This document shows, one piece after another, positions 1 to 7,052 of a stretch of 28,726 nucleotides of DNA. The notes under the pieces are model-generated. The model made no database searches. It worked only from the letters and a program-made list of their open reading frames with translations, and was not told the DNA's origin. The translations under genes and the position numbers were made by a program. Within the stretch, counting starts at the first letter, position 1. Each line of letters starts with the position of its first letter. Source of the DNA: Gemmatimonadota bacterium (lineage in GTDB: Bacteria; Gemmatimonadota; Gemmatimonadetes; Gemmatimonadales; GWC2-71-9); contig QHUE01000136.1 in NCBI GenBank assembly GCA_003221825.1, positions 1 to 28,726 on the forward strand, written 5' to 3'.

Positions 1-1
1 C

Positions 2-274
2 CCGCCGAACGTCCGCGCCGACTTCAGCCTGAAAGCAGGCATTGGGTTCGCACGGTTCGGAAACGGCCGGCGGGCGGAGAGCGAGTTGCGGCAGGCGCAC
101 GAGATTGCCACCGCGCACGGCTTGCACGAACTCGTGTTCCGTATCGAGCCGATTCTTAGTGGGTCGAAAGACTGCGGCGCCCCCGAAGAGGTCGAGAGCG
201 CCGCGCCAGCACCTGCGTACCCGAGCGAGTCGCTGAACGAGGTGTCGGCTTCCCTAGCGACCCTCGGCCGGTAG
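2..274 (+). CDS. C-terminal fragment of a TPR-like protein (cut by window edge)
   Basis: The frame is open from base 2 to the TAG at 272-274 and has no stop upstream, so this is the last 90 residues of a gene that starts outside the window. The first half (LKAGIGFARFGNGRRAESEL, then RQAHEIATAHG) has the small/large residue spacing of a tetratricopeptide helix pair. The last 45 residues are Pro/Ser/Glu-rich and probably unstructured. Such tails are common on TPR-containing regulators and kinases, but nothing here identifies the parent protein. A TTG at 86 could be called as a start, but the coding pattern continues upstream of it, so I treat the gene as 5'-truncated. Confidence 0.6.
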   Translation, partial: PPNVRADFSLKAGIGFARFGNGRRAESELRQAHEIATAHGLHELVFRIEPILSGSKDCGAPEEVESAAPAPAYPSESLNEVSASLATLGR

Positions 275-275
275 A

Positions 276-407
276 CTAGTGGCAGGTGGCCGGATTGTTG
301 TTGTCGCAGATGTTATTGGTCGGACCCGATGCGTCGGCACACGCCGCAGCGGTGAGGGCAAACGAGACGAGGAACAGGGCTACGAGGGTGCGGATCCGGC
401 GCGACAT
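276..407 (-). CDS. Small 43-residue predicted lipoprotein
   Basis: Reading the minus strand from ATG 405-407 gives MSRRIRTLVALFLVSFALTA and then AACADASGPTNN, ending at TAG 276-278. It has a textbook export signal: basic N-terminus (RRIR), a hydrophobic core (residues 7-22) and a cysteine at residue 23 preceded by Ala-Ala-Ala, a loose lipobox. The 20-residue mature peptide is Asn-rich and holds two more Cys (34, 42) that could pair. A GGAGG ribosome-binding site (413-417, read on the minus strand) lies 5 nt upstream of the ATG. It is divergent from the AraC-type regulator at 549, with the 480-519 repeats between them. Function is unknown; the lipid anchor is inferred. Confidence 0.7.
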   Translation of the reverse strand: MSRRIRTLVALFLVSFALTAAACADASGPTNNICDNNNPATCH

Positions 408-479
408 AGGGCCTCCACTGATCGAGTTGAATGGTGAGTCGTACACAGCAGCCAACTTGAGTAGAATCGGCGATTTCGT

Positions 480-519
480 TAGGGCGATTTTGCGGCATCG
501 TAGGGCGATTTTGCGGCAT
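480..519. repeat. Two perfect 19-bp direct repeats (possible operator)
   Basis: The 19-mer tagggcgattttgcggcat occurs at 480-498 and again at 501-519, a 21-bp period or two helical turns. It lies between the divergent lipoprotein gene and the AraC-type regulator gene, 30 bp before the latter's start. A partial match (ggcgattt) lies just upstream at 469-476. Spacing and position suit paired binding sites for an AraC-family protein, plausibly autoregulatory; this is inference. Confidence 0.55.
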
Positions 520-548
520 TAGGAATTCTTCGGAGGTCGTGTAGGGGA

Positions 549-1349
549 ATGCTGGTACTCGCGGCAGTCTCAGATCTGCAGTATCAGAGGCTGCGCGGCG
601 CGGTCGCGCCACGCTTCATGCTGGCCCGCGCCCCGACGTGGGATGTCGCGCTCGAGACGATCCGCGGCCGGCCCGTGGAAATCGCGTTCGTGGACCCCGC
701 GCTCGGCGGGGCGACGAGCGGCCAGGAAATCGAGCGACTCCACCTCCACTTCCCCTCGCTCCGGCTGATCCTGTACACGCTGATGACTCCGCAGTTAGCC
801 CGCGTGCTGCTCACACTCGGGCAATGCGGTATCCGACAGGTCGTCTTGCGTGGCGTGGACGATCACCCGGACCGGCTGCGGGAATTCGTCGAGGCCGAGT
901 CGATGCACGCCGCGTCGCACCGGCTGGTGGACCAGCTGACGCCCGCCATCGCGCCACTACCGAGTCAGCTGCGCTGGGTCATCGAGGATGCGATTCGCAA
1001 TCCCGGCATGGTGCAGACCATCCAGCAGGTCGCGGCCCAGGCGCGCATCGACCGCGGCACGTGCGCGCGCCAGTTCGCACGCGCCGGTCTGCCCAGCCCC
1101 CGGCACATCCTCGCCGCCGCCCGCGTGCTCTACGCGCACCGCTTGTTGCAGGATCCCGGGTTCACCATCGAGGACGTCGCGAAGCGGCTCGGCTACGCGC
1201 AGGCGAAGACGTTGCAGCAGCACGCGCGAAAGTACCTCGGCCTCACCGCGGGTGAAATGAAACTGTCGCTGACGCCCGAGCAGGCCACCGAGCGCATTGT
1301 CCACGGCTTTCTGACTCCCGCGCGTCACAGCGCGGCGCAAGCCTCATGA
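549..1349 (+). CDS. AraC-type transcription regulator with degenerate receiver-like N-terminus
   Basis: 266 residues. The C-terminal part (about 150-240) has two helix-turn-helix units of the AraC/XylS type: the first around VQTIQQVAAQARIDRGTCAR, the second around FTIEDVAKRLGYAQAKTLQQ followed by HARKYLGLTAGEM. The N-terminal ~120 residues alternate strands and helices like a response-regulator receiver (IAFVDPALGG, then LRLILYTLM) but lack the acidic pair near the N-terminus, so it is probably a pseudo-receiver not phosphorylated in the classical way. ATG 549 is preceded by GGAGG at 532-536. It is the first gene of a three-gene cassette: its TGA overlaps the ATG of the next gene (1346). The upstream direct repeats may be its operator. 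Confidence 0.75.
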   Translation: MLVLAAVSDLQYQRLRGAVAPRFMLARAPTWDVALETIRGRPVEIAFVDPALGGATSGQEIERLHLHFPSLRLILYTLMTPQLARVLLTLGQCGIRQVVLRGVDDHPDRLREFVEAESMHAASHRLVDQLTPAIAPLPSQLRWVIEDAIRNPGMVQTIQQVAAQARIDRGTCARQFARAGLPSPRHILAAARVLYAHRLLQDPGFTIEDVAKRLGYAQAKTLQQHARKYLGLTAGEMKLSLTPEQATERIVHGFLTPARHSAAQAS

Positions 1350-1762
1350 TGACGTCTCCGCCGCGCAAGCCGGCAACCGTCCTTATCGTCGACGATGAGG
1401 CGGGGCTGCGGCGCGTGCTCGAGCGGTTCCTCGAGCGCCATGGCTATCGCGTGCTCAGCGCGGGTACCGCGGAATCGGCGTACGAGATCCTCGCCTCGGA
1501 AGAAGCGGACGCGCTGCTGCTCGACATTCATTTGCCCACGATGTCGGGGCTCGCGCTCTATCTCGCCATCATTCACCGCTGGCCGGCGCTGGAAGGGCAT
1601 ATCGCCATCATGACCGGCGATGCCGAAGCGGAGGAAGTGCGCACCTGGCTCGACCATCACCGCTGCACCGTGATTCGGAAGCCCTTCAACCTCAAGCAGG
1701 TCGCGGATTGGGTCTCCTCTGCCCTGCAGCAGGGCCGCGCGTCGGACGCGATGGACGCATGA
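1346..1762 (+). CDS. Single-domain response regulator (CheY-like receiver)
   Basis: 138 residues, essentially one receiver domain and no output domain. All catalytic positions are visible: acidic pair D16-D17 (LIVDDE), phospho-acceptor D60 (LLLDIHLP), T90 (MTGDA) and K112-P113 (IRKPF). It should accept phosphate from a histidine kinase, but none is encoded in this window. ATG 1346 overlaps the preceding TGA as ATGA, and its own stop overlaps the MerR-type gene the same way, so the three proteins are probably made in fixed proportion. An obvious role is to signal to one of its two DNA-binding neighbours; that is inference from position. Confidence 0.9.
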   Translation: MMTSPPRKPATVLIVDDEAGLRRVLERFLERHGYRVLSAGTAESAYEILASEEADALLLDIHLPTMSGLALYLAIIHRWPALEGHIAIMTGDAEAEEVRTWLDHHRCTVIRKPFNLKQVADWVSSALQQGRASDAMDA

Positions 1763-2394
1763 CGACGGTCGCCCACGCCGATCCGCTGCACGTGCTCCGG
1801 GAGTATCGCAACCTCGCGCCCTGGAACCTGCGGGACCTGTCGGTCGTGGTGGGCGCGGTCCTCGACGCGTCGGCCGTGACGCCGATCAATGCGGCCGCGC
1901 GCGCCGCGCCGAGCGAGCGGACGATCCGCTTCTACGTCACGCGCGGCCTGGTGAGTCCGCCGGAAGGTCGGGGCACCGCGGCGACCTACTCCTACCGGCA
2001 CTTCCTCCAGCTGCTGGCGATCAAGCTGCGGCAAATGGAAGGCGCCACCCTCGCCTCCATTACCAAGGACATGCACGACCAGACCGGCGACGTCCTGGAA
2101 CGGCGCTGTGCCCAGGTCCTCGGCACGTCGTTGCCCACACCCGACCGCCTACCGCTCAAGGGCGCGGAGGGTATGCCCCGCGGGCGCTCCGGTCGTGCCC
2201 TCACCGCGTGGCTGACGCGCGACGCCGGCAAGGAAACGGGCGGCCCGACGACGTGGCGTCGGATCCCTGTGACGCGCGGCGTGGAGCTGCACGTCGATGC
2301 CGACCACCCCCTGGTCCGCCTCGGCTCCGACGACCAGGGGTTGGCCGAAACGGTCCGCCAGGCCCTCGCGAAACTCCTGCCGCACAGCTCGTAA
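1759..2394 (+). CDS. MerR-type HTH regulator
   Basis: 211 residues from ATG 1759, which overlaps the receiver gene's TGA (ATGA). An in-frame start at 1708 would overlap the receiver by 55 bp and add unrelated residues, so I reject it. Residues about 38-105 match the MerR winged-helix layout: SERTIRFYVTRGLVSPPEGR (recognition helix and wing), then YSYRHFLQLLAIKLRQMEGA as the second helix pair. No C-terminal cysteine or metal-binding cluster is seen; the C-terminal ~100 residues are unrecognised and may hold the signal-sensing part. Third gene of the regulatory cassette. The 28-bp palindrome lies just after its stop. Confidence 0.75.
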   Translation: MTTVAHADPLHVLREYRNLAPWNLRDLSVVVGAVLDASAVTPINAAARAAPSERTIRFYVTRGLVSPPEGRGTAATYSYRHFLQLLAIKLRQMEGATLASITKDMHDQTGDVLERRCAQVLGTSLPTPDRLPLKGAEGMPRGRSGRALTAWLTRDAGKETGGPTTWRRIPVTRGVELHVDADHPLVRLGSDDQGLAETVRQALAKLLPHSS

Positions 2395-2401
2395 TACATC
2401 T

Positions 2402-2429
2402 GTACGGGCGCAGCATGCTGCGCCCCTAC
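2402..2429. repeat. 28-bp near-perfect palindrome, copy 1 (REP-like)
   Basis: The core gggcgcagcatgctgcgccc (2406-2425) is a perfect 20-bp palindrome, flanked by gtac/ctac, so the 28-bp element has one mismatched pair. It sits 7 bp after the MerR-type stop and 20 bp before lemA, where its transcript could fold as a hairpin. A perfect copy lies inside hemG/Y at 23377-23404. Two near-identical palindromes in under 30 kb point to a dispersed repeat family rather than a locus-specific terminator, and there is no T-tract. Confidence 0.85.
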
Positions 2430-2448
2430 CATTACAGGAGACGTAATC

Positions 2449-3018
2449 ATGTGGGTGCTGCTGGTACTCGTGGTCATCGTTGGTCTGTGGATCGTCAGCG
2501 CGTATAACGGCCTCGTTTCGCTGAAGAATCAGACTGCGAACGCCTTTAAGCAGATCGATGTGCAGCTCAAGCGCCGCCACGATCTGATTCCCAATCTCGT
2601 CAACGCCGTCAAGGGTGCGATGGATTTCGAGCGATCGACGCTCGAAGCCGTGATTCAAGCCCGGAATCAGGCGGTGAAGGTCAATGCGTCCGGCCCCGAA
2701 GGGATCAAGCAGATCAGCCAGGCGGAAAACGCCCTGTCGGGCGCGCTCTCGCGGCTGCTGGTCACGGTCGAGCGCTATCCCGACCTCAAGGCGACCGGCA
2801 ACGTCGGCCAACTCCAGGAGGAGCTGACCTCCACGGAGAACCGCATCGCCTTCGCGCGCCAGCTGTACAACGACACGGCGACGCAGTACAACACCAAGCA
2901 GCAGCAGTTCCCCACGACGCTGGTGGCGGGGTTGGCGCACGCAGAACGGACGGATCTGTGGGAGATCGAAGATCAAGCTGAACGCGCGGTGCCGCAGGTT
3001 GACCTCTCCCGACGGTAA
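2449..3018 (+). CDS. lemA: LemA family protein
   Basis: 189 residues, the normal LemA length. A single N-terminal membrane helix (residues 2-19) is followed by the family's diagnostic stretch (YNGLVSLKNQTANAFKQIDV, then QLKRRHDLIPNLV) and the later motif ENRIAFARQLYNDTATQYN. The remainder is helical and expected outside the membrane bilayer. The family's biochemical role is not settled; it is repeatedly found beside M48 proteases, as here. AGGAG at 2436-2440 sits 8 nt before ATG 2449. The end overlaps the TTG start of the M48 protease by 20 bp, so the two are probably co-translated. Confidence 0.93.
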   Translation: MWVLLVLVVIVGLWIVSAYNGLVSLKNQTANAFKQIDVQLKRRHDLIPNLVNAVKGAMDFERSTLEAVIQARNQAVKVNASGPEGIKQISQAENALSGALSRLLVTVERYPDLKATGNVGQLQEELTSTENRIAFARQLYNDTATQYNTKQQQFPTTLVAGLAHAERTDLWEIEDQAERAVPQVDLSRR

Positions 3019-4018
3019 TCTCTTTCAACAACAGGAAGCCAATCGCCGGCGCACGACCTGGCTGGTGATTGGCTTCGTGCTGTTTTTCGCCTGGCTGGGA
3101 TTCGGTGGGGACTACATCTGGGCGCTGTCGAACAACCATCACCCCTTCCCGTGGCTGGGAATCGTGCTCACCGCCGCGGCGATCGTGACCGCCTGGTATG
3201 CCTACAAGACCGGGCCGGAGAAGGTGCTGTGGGCGACGGGCGCGCATGAGCTGCTCGACCCGCAGACCGACGCCGAGCGCCAGGTGGCCAATGTCGTGGA
3301 CGAGATGGCGATCGCGGCCGGCGTGCCACGCCCCCGCATCTGGATCGTTCCCGACCCCGATCCCAACGCCTTCGCGACAGGGCACGATCCGCGCGACTCC
3401 CACATCGCCGTGACCGAGGGATTACTGAAGATCTGCAATCGCGACGAGCTGCAGGCCGTGATCGGCCACGAGCTCGGTCACGTCAAGAACCTCGACGTCC
3501 GGCTGATGACGACGCTGGCGGCGCTGGTGGGCGCGGTGCTGCTCGTGCGCGACGGAATGGGCCGGATGATGGGCCGCGGGGGCCGGCTGCCGGGGCGTAG
3601 CGGTGGCCGCCGGGCAAAGGACGCGGGTCCGCTCCTCGCCATTCTCCTGGCGCTCTGGGTCATTTCGTGGATCATCGCGCCGCTCGTCACGCAGCTGCTC
3701 GCTATGGCGGTCAGCCGGCGGCGCGAGTACCTCGCGGACGCGATGAGCGCACAGTTCACCCGCAACCCACTGGCGCTCGCGAGTGCGCTCGAGAAGATCG
3801 AGTCGGCGGCCGCGCCGACCGAGTCGATCAAGCGCGGCGCGGCGCATCTCTGCATCTGCGACCCGCTGGGCCGGCGCCTCACCAATCGTGAGGGCTGGCT
3901 CGCCGACACGTTCGCCACGCACCCACCGATGGGCATGCGCATCTCGCGGCTGAAGGGCATGGGCTACGCCCAGCTCAAGAAGGAGGGAGGCTCATTCACG
4001 AATTCCGCGCTCGCTTAA
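2999..4018 (+). CDS. M48 family membrane metalloprotease (HtpX-like)
   Basis: 339 residues. The zinc site is visible as HELGH (157-161), with the third ligand E243 in RREYLAD. Hydrophobic segments lie at about 21-37, 51-66, 171-183 and 211-235, so the active domain is membrane-anchored and cytoplasm-facing as in HtpX. HtpX-type proteases degrade damaged membrane proteins. I keep the TTG start at 2999 because it restores a normal N-terminus (basic residues before the first membrane helix); no better ATG or GTG is available, and the ribosome site there is weak. It overlaps lemA upstream and the acyltransferase downstream. HtpX-like is preferred over BepA/LoiP-type M48 because of the four membrane helices. 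Confidence 0.88.
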   Translation: MTSPDGNLFQQQEANRRRTTWLVIGFVLFFAWLGFGGDYIWALSNNHHPFPWLGIVLTAAAIVTAWYAYKTGPEKVLWATGAHELLDPQTDAERQVANVVDEMAIAAGVPRPRIWIVPDPDPNAFATGHDPRDSHIAVTEGLLKICNRDELQAVIGHELGHVKNLDVRLMTTLAALVGAVLLVRDGMGRMMGRGGRLPGRSGGRRAKDAGPLLAILLALWVISWIIAPLVTQLLAMAVSRRREYLADAMSAQFTRNPLALASALEKIESAAAPTESIKRGAAHLCICDPLGRRLTNREGWLADTFATHPPMGMRISRLKGMGYAQLKKEGGSFTNSALA

Positions 4019-5334
4019 GCCGCTATAAGAAGCAGGAGCCACGTCTCGCGCGGCGAGCGCTCGCCGATGATCCCGCGATCGCCGCCGCCGTGCAGGCGCA
4101 TATGGCCGAGCACGGCCTTTCCGAGAAGGCGGTGCGGCGGTTGGTTCGGAAATACCTCGACGAGATCATCCCGCACTTCAACGTGTTGTCGTACTACAAG
4201 CTCGGCTACAACGTCGCGAAGATTCTCGTCAATCTGCTCTACAAGACGAGTGTCGATTATCAGGACGAAGCGGCGCTCGAACAGATCCCCAAGCGCGACG
4301 TCGTGGTCTATCTGATGAACCACCGGTCCAATGCCGACTACGTCGTCGTGGCGTATGTGCTCGCCCGTGGCGTCCATGTCAGCTACGCGGTGGGCGAGTG
4401 GGCGCGGGCCTGGCCCCTCGAGTATGTCTTCAAGTCCTTCGGCGCCTACTTTATCCGGCGCAAGTTTCGCGAGCCGCTCTATCACACCGTCTTGGAGCGC
4501 TACGTCCAGCTCATCACGCGCAACGGCGTGACGCAGGGCATTTTCCCCGAGGGCGGCCTGTCGCGCGACGGCAAGCTGCGCCCTCCCAAGCTCGGCTTGC
4601 TCGACTACATCTGCAGGACGCTGGCCGACCCCGCATTCGACCGTGACATCTGGTTCGTGCCGGTGGCGTTGAACTACGACCGGGTGCTCGAGGATCGGTC
4701 GCTGATTCGAGAGCTGATCGGCGAGGGAGACCGGCCCAGCCGGTTGGCGCAGCTCGGCACGGTCGTGTCGTACCTCGTCAGCAACACCGTGCGCCTGCTC
4801 ACCGGCCGGCTGAAGCGGTACGGCCGCGTGGCGGTGAACTTCGGGGCGCCCCAGTCGCTGCGCGCCTGGCTGACGACAGCGCGGGCGGAGGTCCTGACGC
4901 GCGCCAGGGAGGAGCGCCTGCCAGAGATCGAGCGATTGGCGCGCGAAATGCTGACGCGCATCGGGGCCATCATCCCGGTGACGCCCGTCCCCCTGGCCGC
5001 CGCGGCCCTGCTCTCGTTTGGGCAGACCGTGGTCACGAAGGACGCGCTGCTCGAGCGCATGGATCAGTTGCGCGATCGGCTCACGGACGTGAACGGCAAG
5101 GTCGTACGCGGCGGCGCCAGGATCGCCGAGGTCTGGGACCGCGCGTGGCGGATGCTGCGCATGCGCCGTCTGGTCGTCGCGGATGGCGACACGCTCGTGG
5201 TATTGCCCCGTGGCCGGCCGCTGCTCGAGTATTATGCCAATTCGATCGCGCACCTCGTTCCGATTCGCGGACCGCGGCTGCCGTTCCATAAGGCCCACGA
5301 AGTGGACACGACCCTGCCGCGGCTCAACACCTGA
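3994..5334 (+). CDS. PlsB-like glycerophosphate acyltransferase
   Basis: The protein carries the PlsB/PlsC signatures: motif I HRSNAD (residues 110-115 counted from the start used here), motif II FIRRKF and motif III FPEGG. It therefore should acylate glycerol-3-phosphate or a related acceptor at the membrane. The first standard start is GTG 4090, which has no ribosome-binding site, yet convincing coding sequence (EFRARLSRYKKQEPRLARRA) continues 32 codons upstream. An ATT at 3994 is preceded by AAGGAGG (3980-3986) with ideal 7-nt spacing, so I infer an ATT start overlapping the protease gene by 25 bp and giving 446 residues. A long C-terminal helical region follows the catalytic domain. Substrate is unproven. 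Confidence 0.83.
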   Translation: MHEFRARLSRYKKQEPRLARRALADDPAIAAAVQAHMAEHGLSEKAVRRLVRKYLDEIIPHFNVLSYYKLGYNVAKILVNLLYKTSVDYQDEAALEQIPKRDVVVYLMNHRSNADYVVVAYVLARGVHVSYAVGEWARAWPLEYVFKSFGAYFIRRKFREPLYHTVLERYVQLITRNGVTQGIFPEGGLSRDGKLRPPKLGLLDYICRTLADPAFDRDIWFVPVALNYDRVLEDRSLIRELIGEGDRPSRLAQLGTVVSYLVSNTVRLLTGRLKRYGRVAVNFGAPQSLRAWLTTARAEVLTRAREERLPEIERLAREMLTRIGAIIPVTPVPLAAAALLSFGQTVVTKDALLERMDQLRDRLTDVNGKVVRGGARIAEVWDRAWRMLRMRRLVVADGDTLVVLPRGRPLLEYYANSIAHLVPIRGPRLPFHKAHEVDTTLPRLNT

Positions 5335-5350
5335 GCTCGGACAAACACGA

Positions 5351-5386
5351 AGCCCCCAAGCCGGCACAATAAGCCGCTTGGGGGCT
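5351..5386. terminator. Hairpin after the acyltransferase gene
   Basis: Perfect 11-bp arms (agcccccaagc at 5351-5361, gcttgggggct at 5376-5386) enclose a 14-nt loop, 16 bp after the acyltransferase stop. There is no T-tract, so it may stop transcription weakly or protect the 3' end. Confidence 0.6.
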
Positions 5387-5774
5387 CCGACACATTGGCT
5401 ACCCGGAGTCGAGGGCTTGCGCCCTTCGTTCTTCTCTCAACGCGACTGGCCCCAGCTGTCCGACCCGGCGAGCTGCTCCCGGATCAACGAGCGCCTGAGC
5501 CCTTGGTTGCATCGGCGCCCTCCCCGGAATTTCCGTTCGGACTCGAGTTAAAGGCGTTGTTGAGACGCCAGGTCCCAACCCTTCCCTTCAACTCGCGTGA
5601 CATCAATATAGAGGTGCTCAAAAAACGCGCAAGTGCCGATGTTTCTTCGGGTTAGCTCACTTCGATGTGCATCGTTTGTGGAGAGTAAAGACTGCTTCTG
5701 CAACTTGTTCCGCGCCTCATCCACATGATGTGGAGTTGTGAATCCACAGAATACACCTTCCCACATCGGGGTAT
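5387..5774. other. Intergenic stretch without a supported gene
   Basis: No frame here shows a ribosome-binding site, a recognisable domain or sustained coding bias. The part from about 5580 to 5770 is clearly more AT-rich than its surroundings. It contains a perfect inverted repeat, tccacat-g-atgtgga (5720-5734), and a small hairpin ggcgt/acgcc (5553-5569). It could hold an untranslated RNA, a degraded gene or an acquired remnant; I cannot choose between these. Confidence 0.5.
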
Positions 5775-6395
5775 TTACCCCTCAATCGCCACTTCGCAGT
5801 AGGCAAACGGCTCTTCCGAATCGGCGGGAACGAAGAGAAACCCGGCGCCGCTAGTTGCGAACCAGCCCGCGAGCAACTGCGTCGAGCGGGCCACTGCCGG
5901 TTCTGCGAAGAGCGCTTGTGTCCAACGACGAATGTGACGCAGCTCGGGTGCGCGGCGTGACAACAGACTCAACGCGGCGCCGAGACCGTGTGTCGCACGA
6001 AGAAAGTGGGCCATCGCGTGCCCGCGCTGCGCAAAAATGTATGAGCGCACTCCCGGCTCGTCATAGAGCAAGGTACCTTCGTACGGGTCGGCGGGTGGCG
6101 CGTCCATGCGCGGACCGAAATAGACGAACACGTGGTTGTCTCCGTCCCGGCGCTCGACGACGATGGCAGCAGAGTCAGGGCTGAGGCGCGCGGCATGCAC
6201 GAGGTCTTCGGCGGCGAGAATACCGACCTGGGCGGTCCACTCGAGCGCCGCGAGCGCCTGATCGAGCGGCAAGCCGACCGCGTCGTCATAAGCGATGAGC
6301 CGCGGTGCTTCACCGGCGCGCTGAAAGAAATGGGCCAGTGCGTCGGCGCGATCTTCAAAAGTCCGCAGGATGCGGGAAGTTGCGGGAACGGCCAT
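5775..6395 (-). CDS. Unrecognised 206-residue protein
   Basis: Open frame from ATG 6395 to 5775 with good G+C-rich coding bias. No signal peptide and no membrane segment are evident, so a cytoplasmic location is likely. The middle contains ILAAEDLVHAARLSPDSAAI and then VVERRDGDNHVFVYFGPRM, an alpha/beta-looking segment, and the C-terminal half is helical (HAMAHFLRATHGLGAALSLL). I do not recognise a family. The gene is divergent from the exported protein at 6446 with only 50 bp between starts; that gap holds gataat at 6401-6406, a possible -10 element. The ribosome-binding site is weak. Confidence 0.55.
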   Translation of the reverse strand: MAVPATSRILRTFEDRADALAHFFQRAGEAPRLIAYDDAVGLPLDQALAALEWTAQVGILAAEDLVHAARLSPDSAAIVVERRDGDNHVFVYFGPRMDAPPADPYEGTLLYDEPGVRSYIFAQRGHAMAHFLRATHGLGAALSLLSRRAPELRHIRRWTQALFAEPAVARSTQLLAGWFATSGAGFLFVPADSEEPFAYCEVAIEG

Positions 6396-6445
6396 CTAGA
6401 GATAATAACGGAGCAGGAATTCAACTGTTAGAGGAGCGATCCACG

Positions 6446-6967
6446 ATGTTGCTGGGCTTGGTGATGGTGATCACGGTTGTCACGTATCAGCAAGACACCG
6501 TAACGCACAAAGACTCAGTGCCGGCGCTGGCACCGGCGCCGCCACCCGCGCCGACGATCGAGCAGATCCGCTACATGGCAGGGTTGAAAACGGCAACGCG
6601 CGGCGTGGCGCAGATTCGCGACGGCGTGAATCGTGTCGTCCGCACGCAGCAGGCCGATTCGCTCACGCGCCGGCGCGCGGCCCGTCGCTTGGGGGGGCTG
6701 TGCGGTACAGCCCGCTCGTTCATCATCAGCGGCCGGCCCAAAATGCAGGCGACCGCGTACGCCGACTCGATGCGGGTCCTGGCGAAGCAGCTGACGGTGC
6801 GGCTGGATTCGTTGAATGCGGCGCTGCCGACGTGTGAGAAGACAGCCGGACGGGATCCGACGGTCGCGAATACGCTGACGACGCGGCTGAAGAATTACGA
6901 CGATGCCTTGACCGCCTTCCGGGCGGCCTTAAGACCGGACAGTACGAAGACGGCCAGCCAGCCGTAA
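6446..6967 (+). CDS. Unrecognised exported or membrane-anchored protein
   Basis: 173 residues from ATG 6446, preceded by GAGGAG (6431-6436) at 9-nt spacing; this fixes the start, although the frame is open further upstream. The N-terminus (MLLGLVMVITVVTYQQDT) is a short uncleaved anchor or signal peptide, followed by a Pro/Ala linker (PALAPAPPPAPTIEQ) of the kind used to cross the envelope. The remaining ~130 residues are helical and Arg/Thr-rich, with two Cys (GLCGTARS and PTCEKT) that could form a disulfide outside the cytoplasm. No family is recognised. It ends at a strong bidirectional terminator shared with the convergent LVIVD gene. Confidence 0.65.
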   Translation: MLLGLVMVITVVTYQQDTVTHKDSVPALAPAPPPAPTIEQIRYMAGLKTATRGVAQIRDGVNRVVRTQQADSLTRRRAARRLGGLCGTARSFIISGRPKMQATAYADSMRVLAKQLTVRLDSLNAALPTCEKTAGRDPTVANTLTTRLKNYDDALTAFRAALRPDSTKTASQP

Positions 6968-6977
6968 CAAAGACATG

Positions 6978-7041
6978 GGCTAGGTGGCTAAGGGGCTAAG
7001 TAACTAGGACACAGTCACTTAGCCCCTTAGCTTTCCTAGCC
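6978..7041. terminator. Bidirectional terminator between convergent genes
   Basis: Perfect 15-bp arms at 6987-7001 (gctaaggggctaagt) and 7017-7031 (acttagccccttagc), extended by an outer helix ggctagg 6978-6984 with cctagcc 7035-7041. It lies exactly between the stops of the 6446 gene (+) and the LVIVD gene (-). The arms are built from repeated ctaagg/ctagg words. Confidence 0.85.
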
Positions 7042-7052
7042 TCTTAGCCCCT

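Noticed and set aside
286..522. 78-codon plus-strand frame starting GTG 286
   Set aside because: Covers the promoter repeats and is antisense to the supported lipoprotein gene; no ribosome site.
4015..5367. 450-codon open frame on the minus strand
   Set aside because: It is the antisense shadow of the acyltransferase, with no family signature, and is explained by G+C-rich codon bias.
5390..5480. Possible tRNA 3' end (minus strand ...gggtagcca)
   Set aside because: No complementary acceptor strand, no T-loop TTCGA and no cloverleaf could be drawn.
5395..5655. Frames at 5395-5655 (+) and 5548-5766 (-)
   Set aside because: No ribosome site, biased composition or recognisable motif; probably chance.
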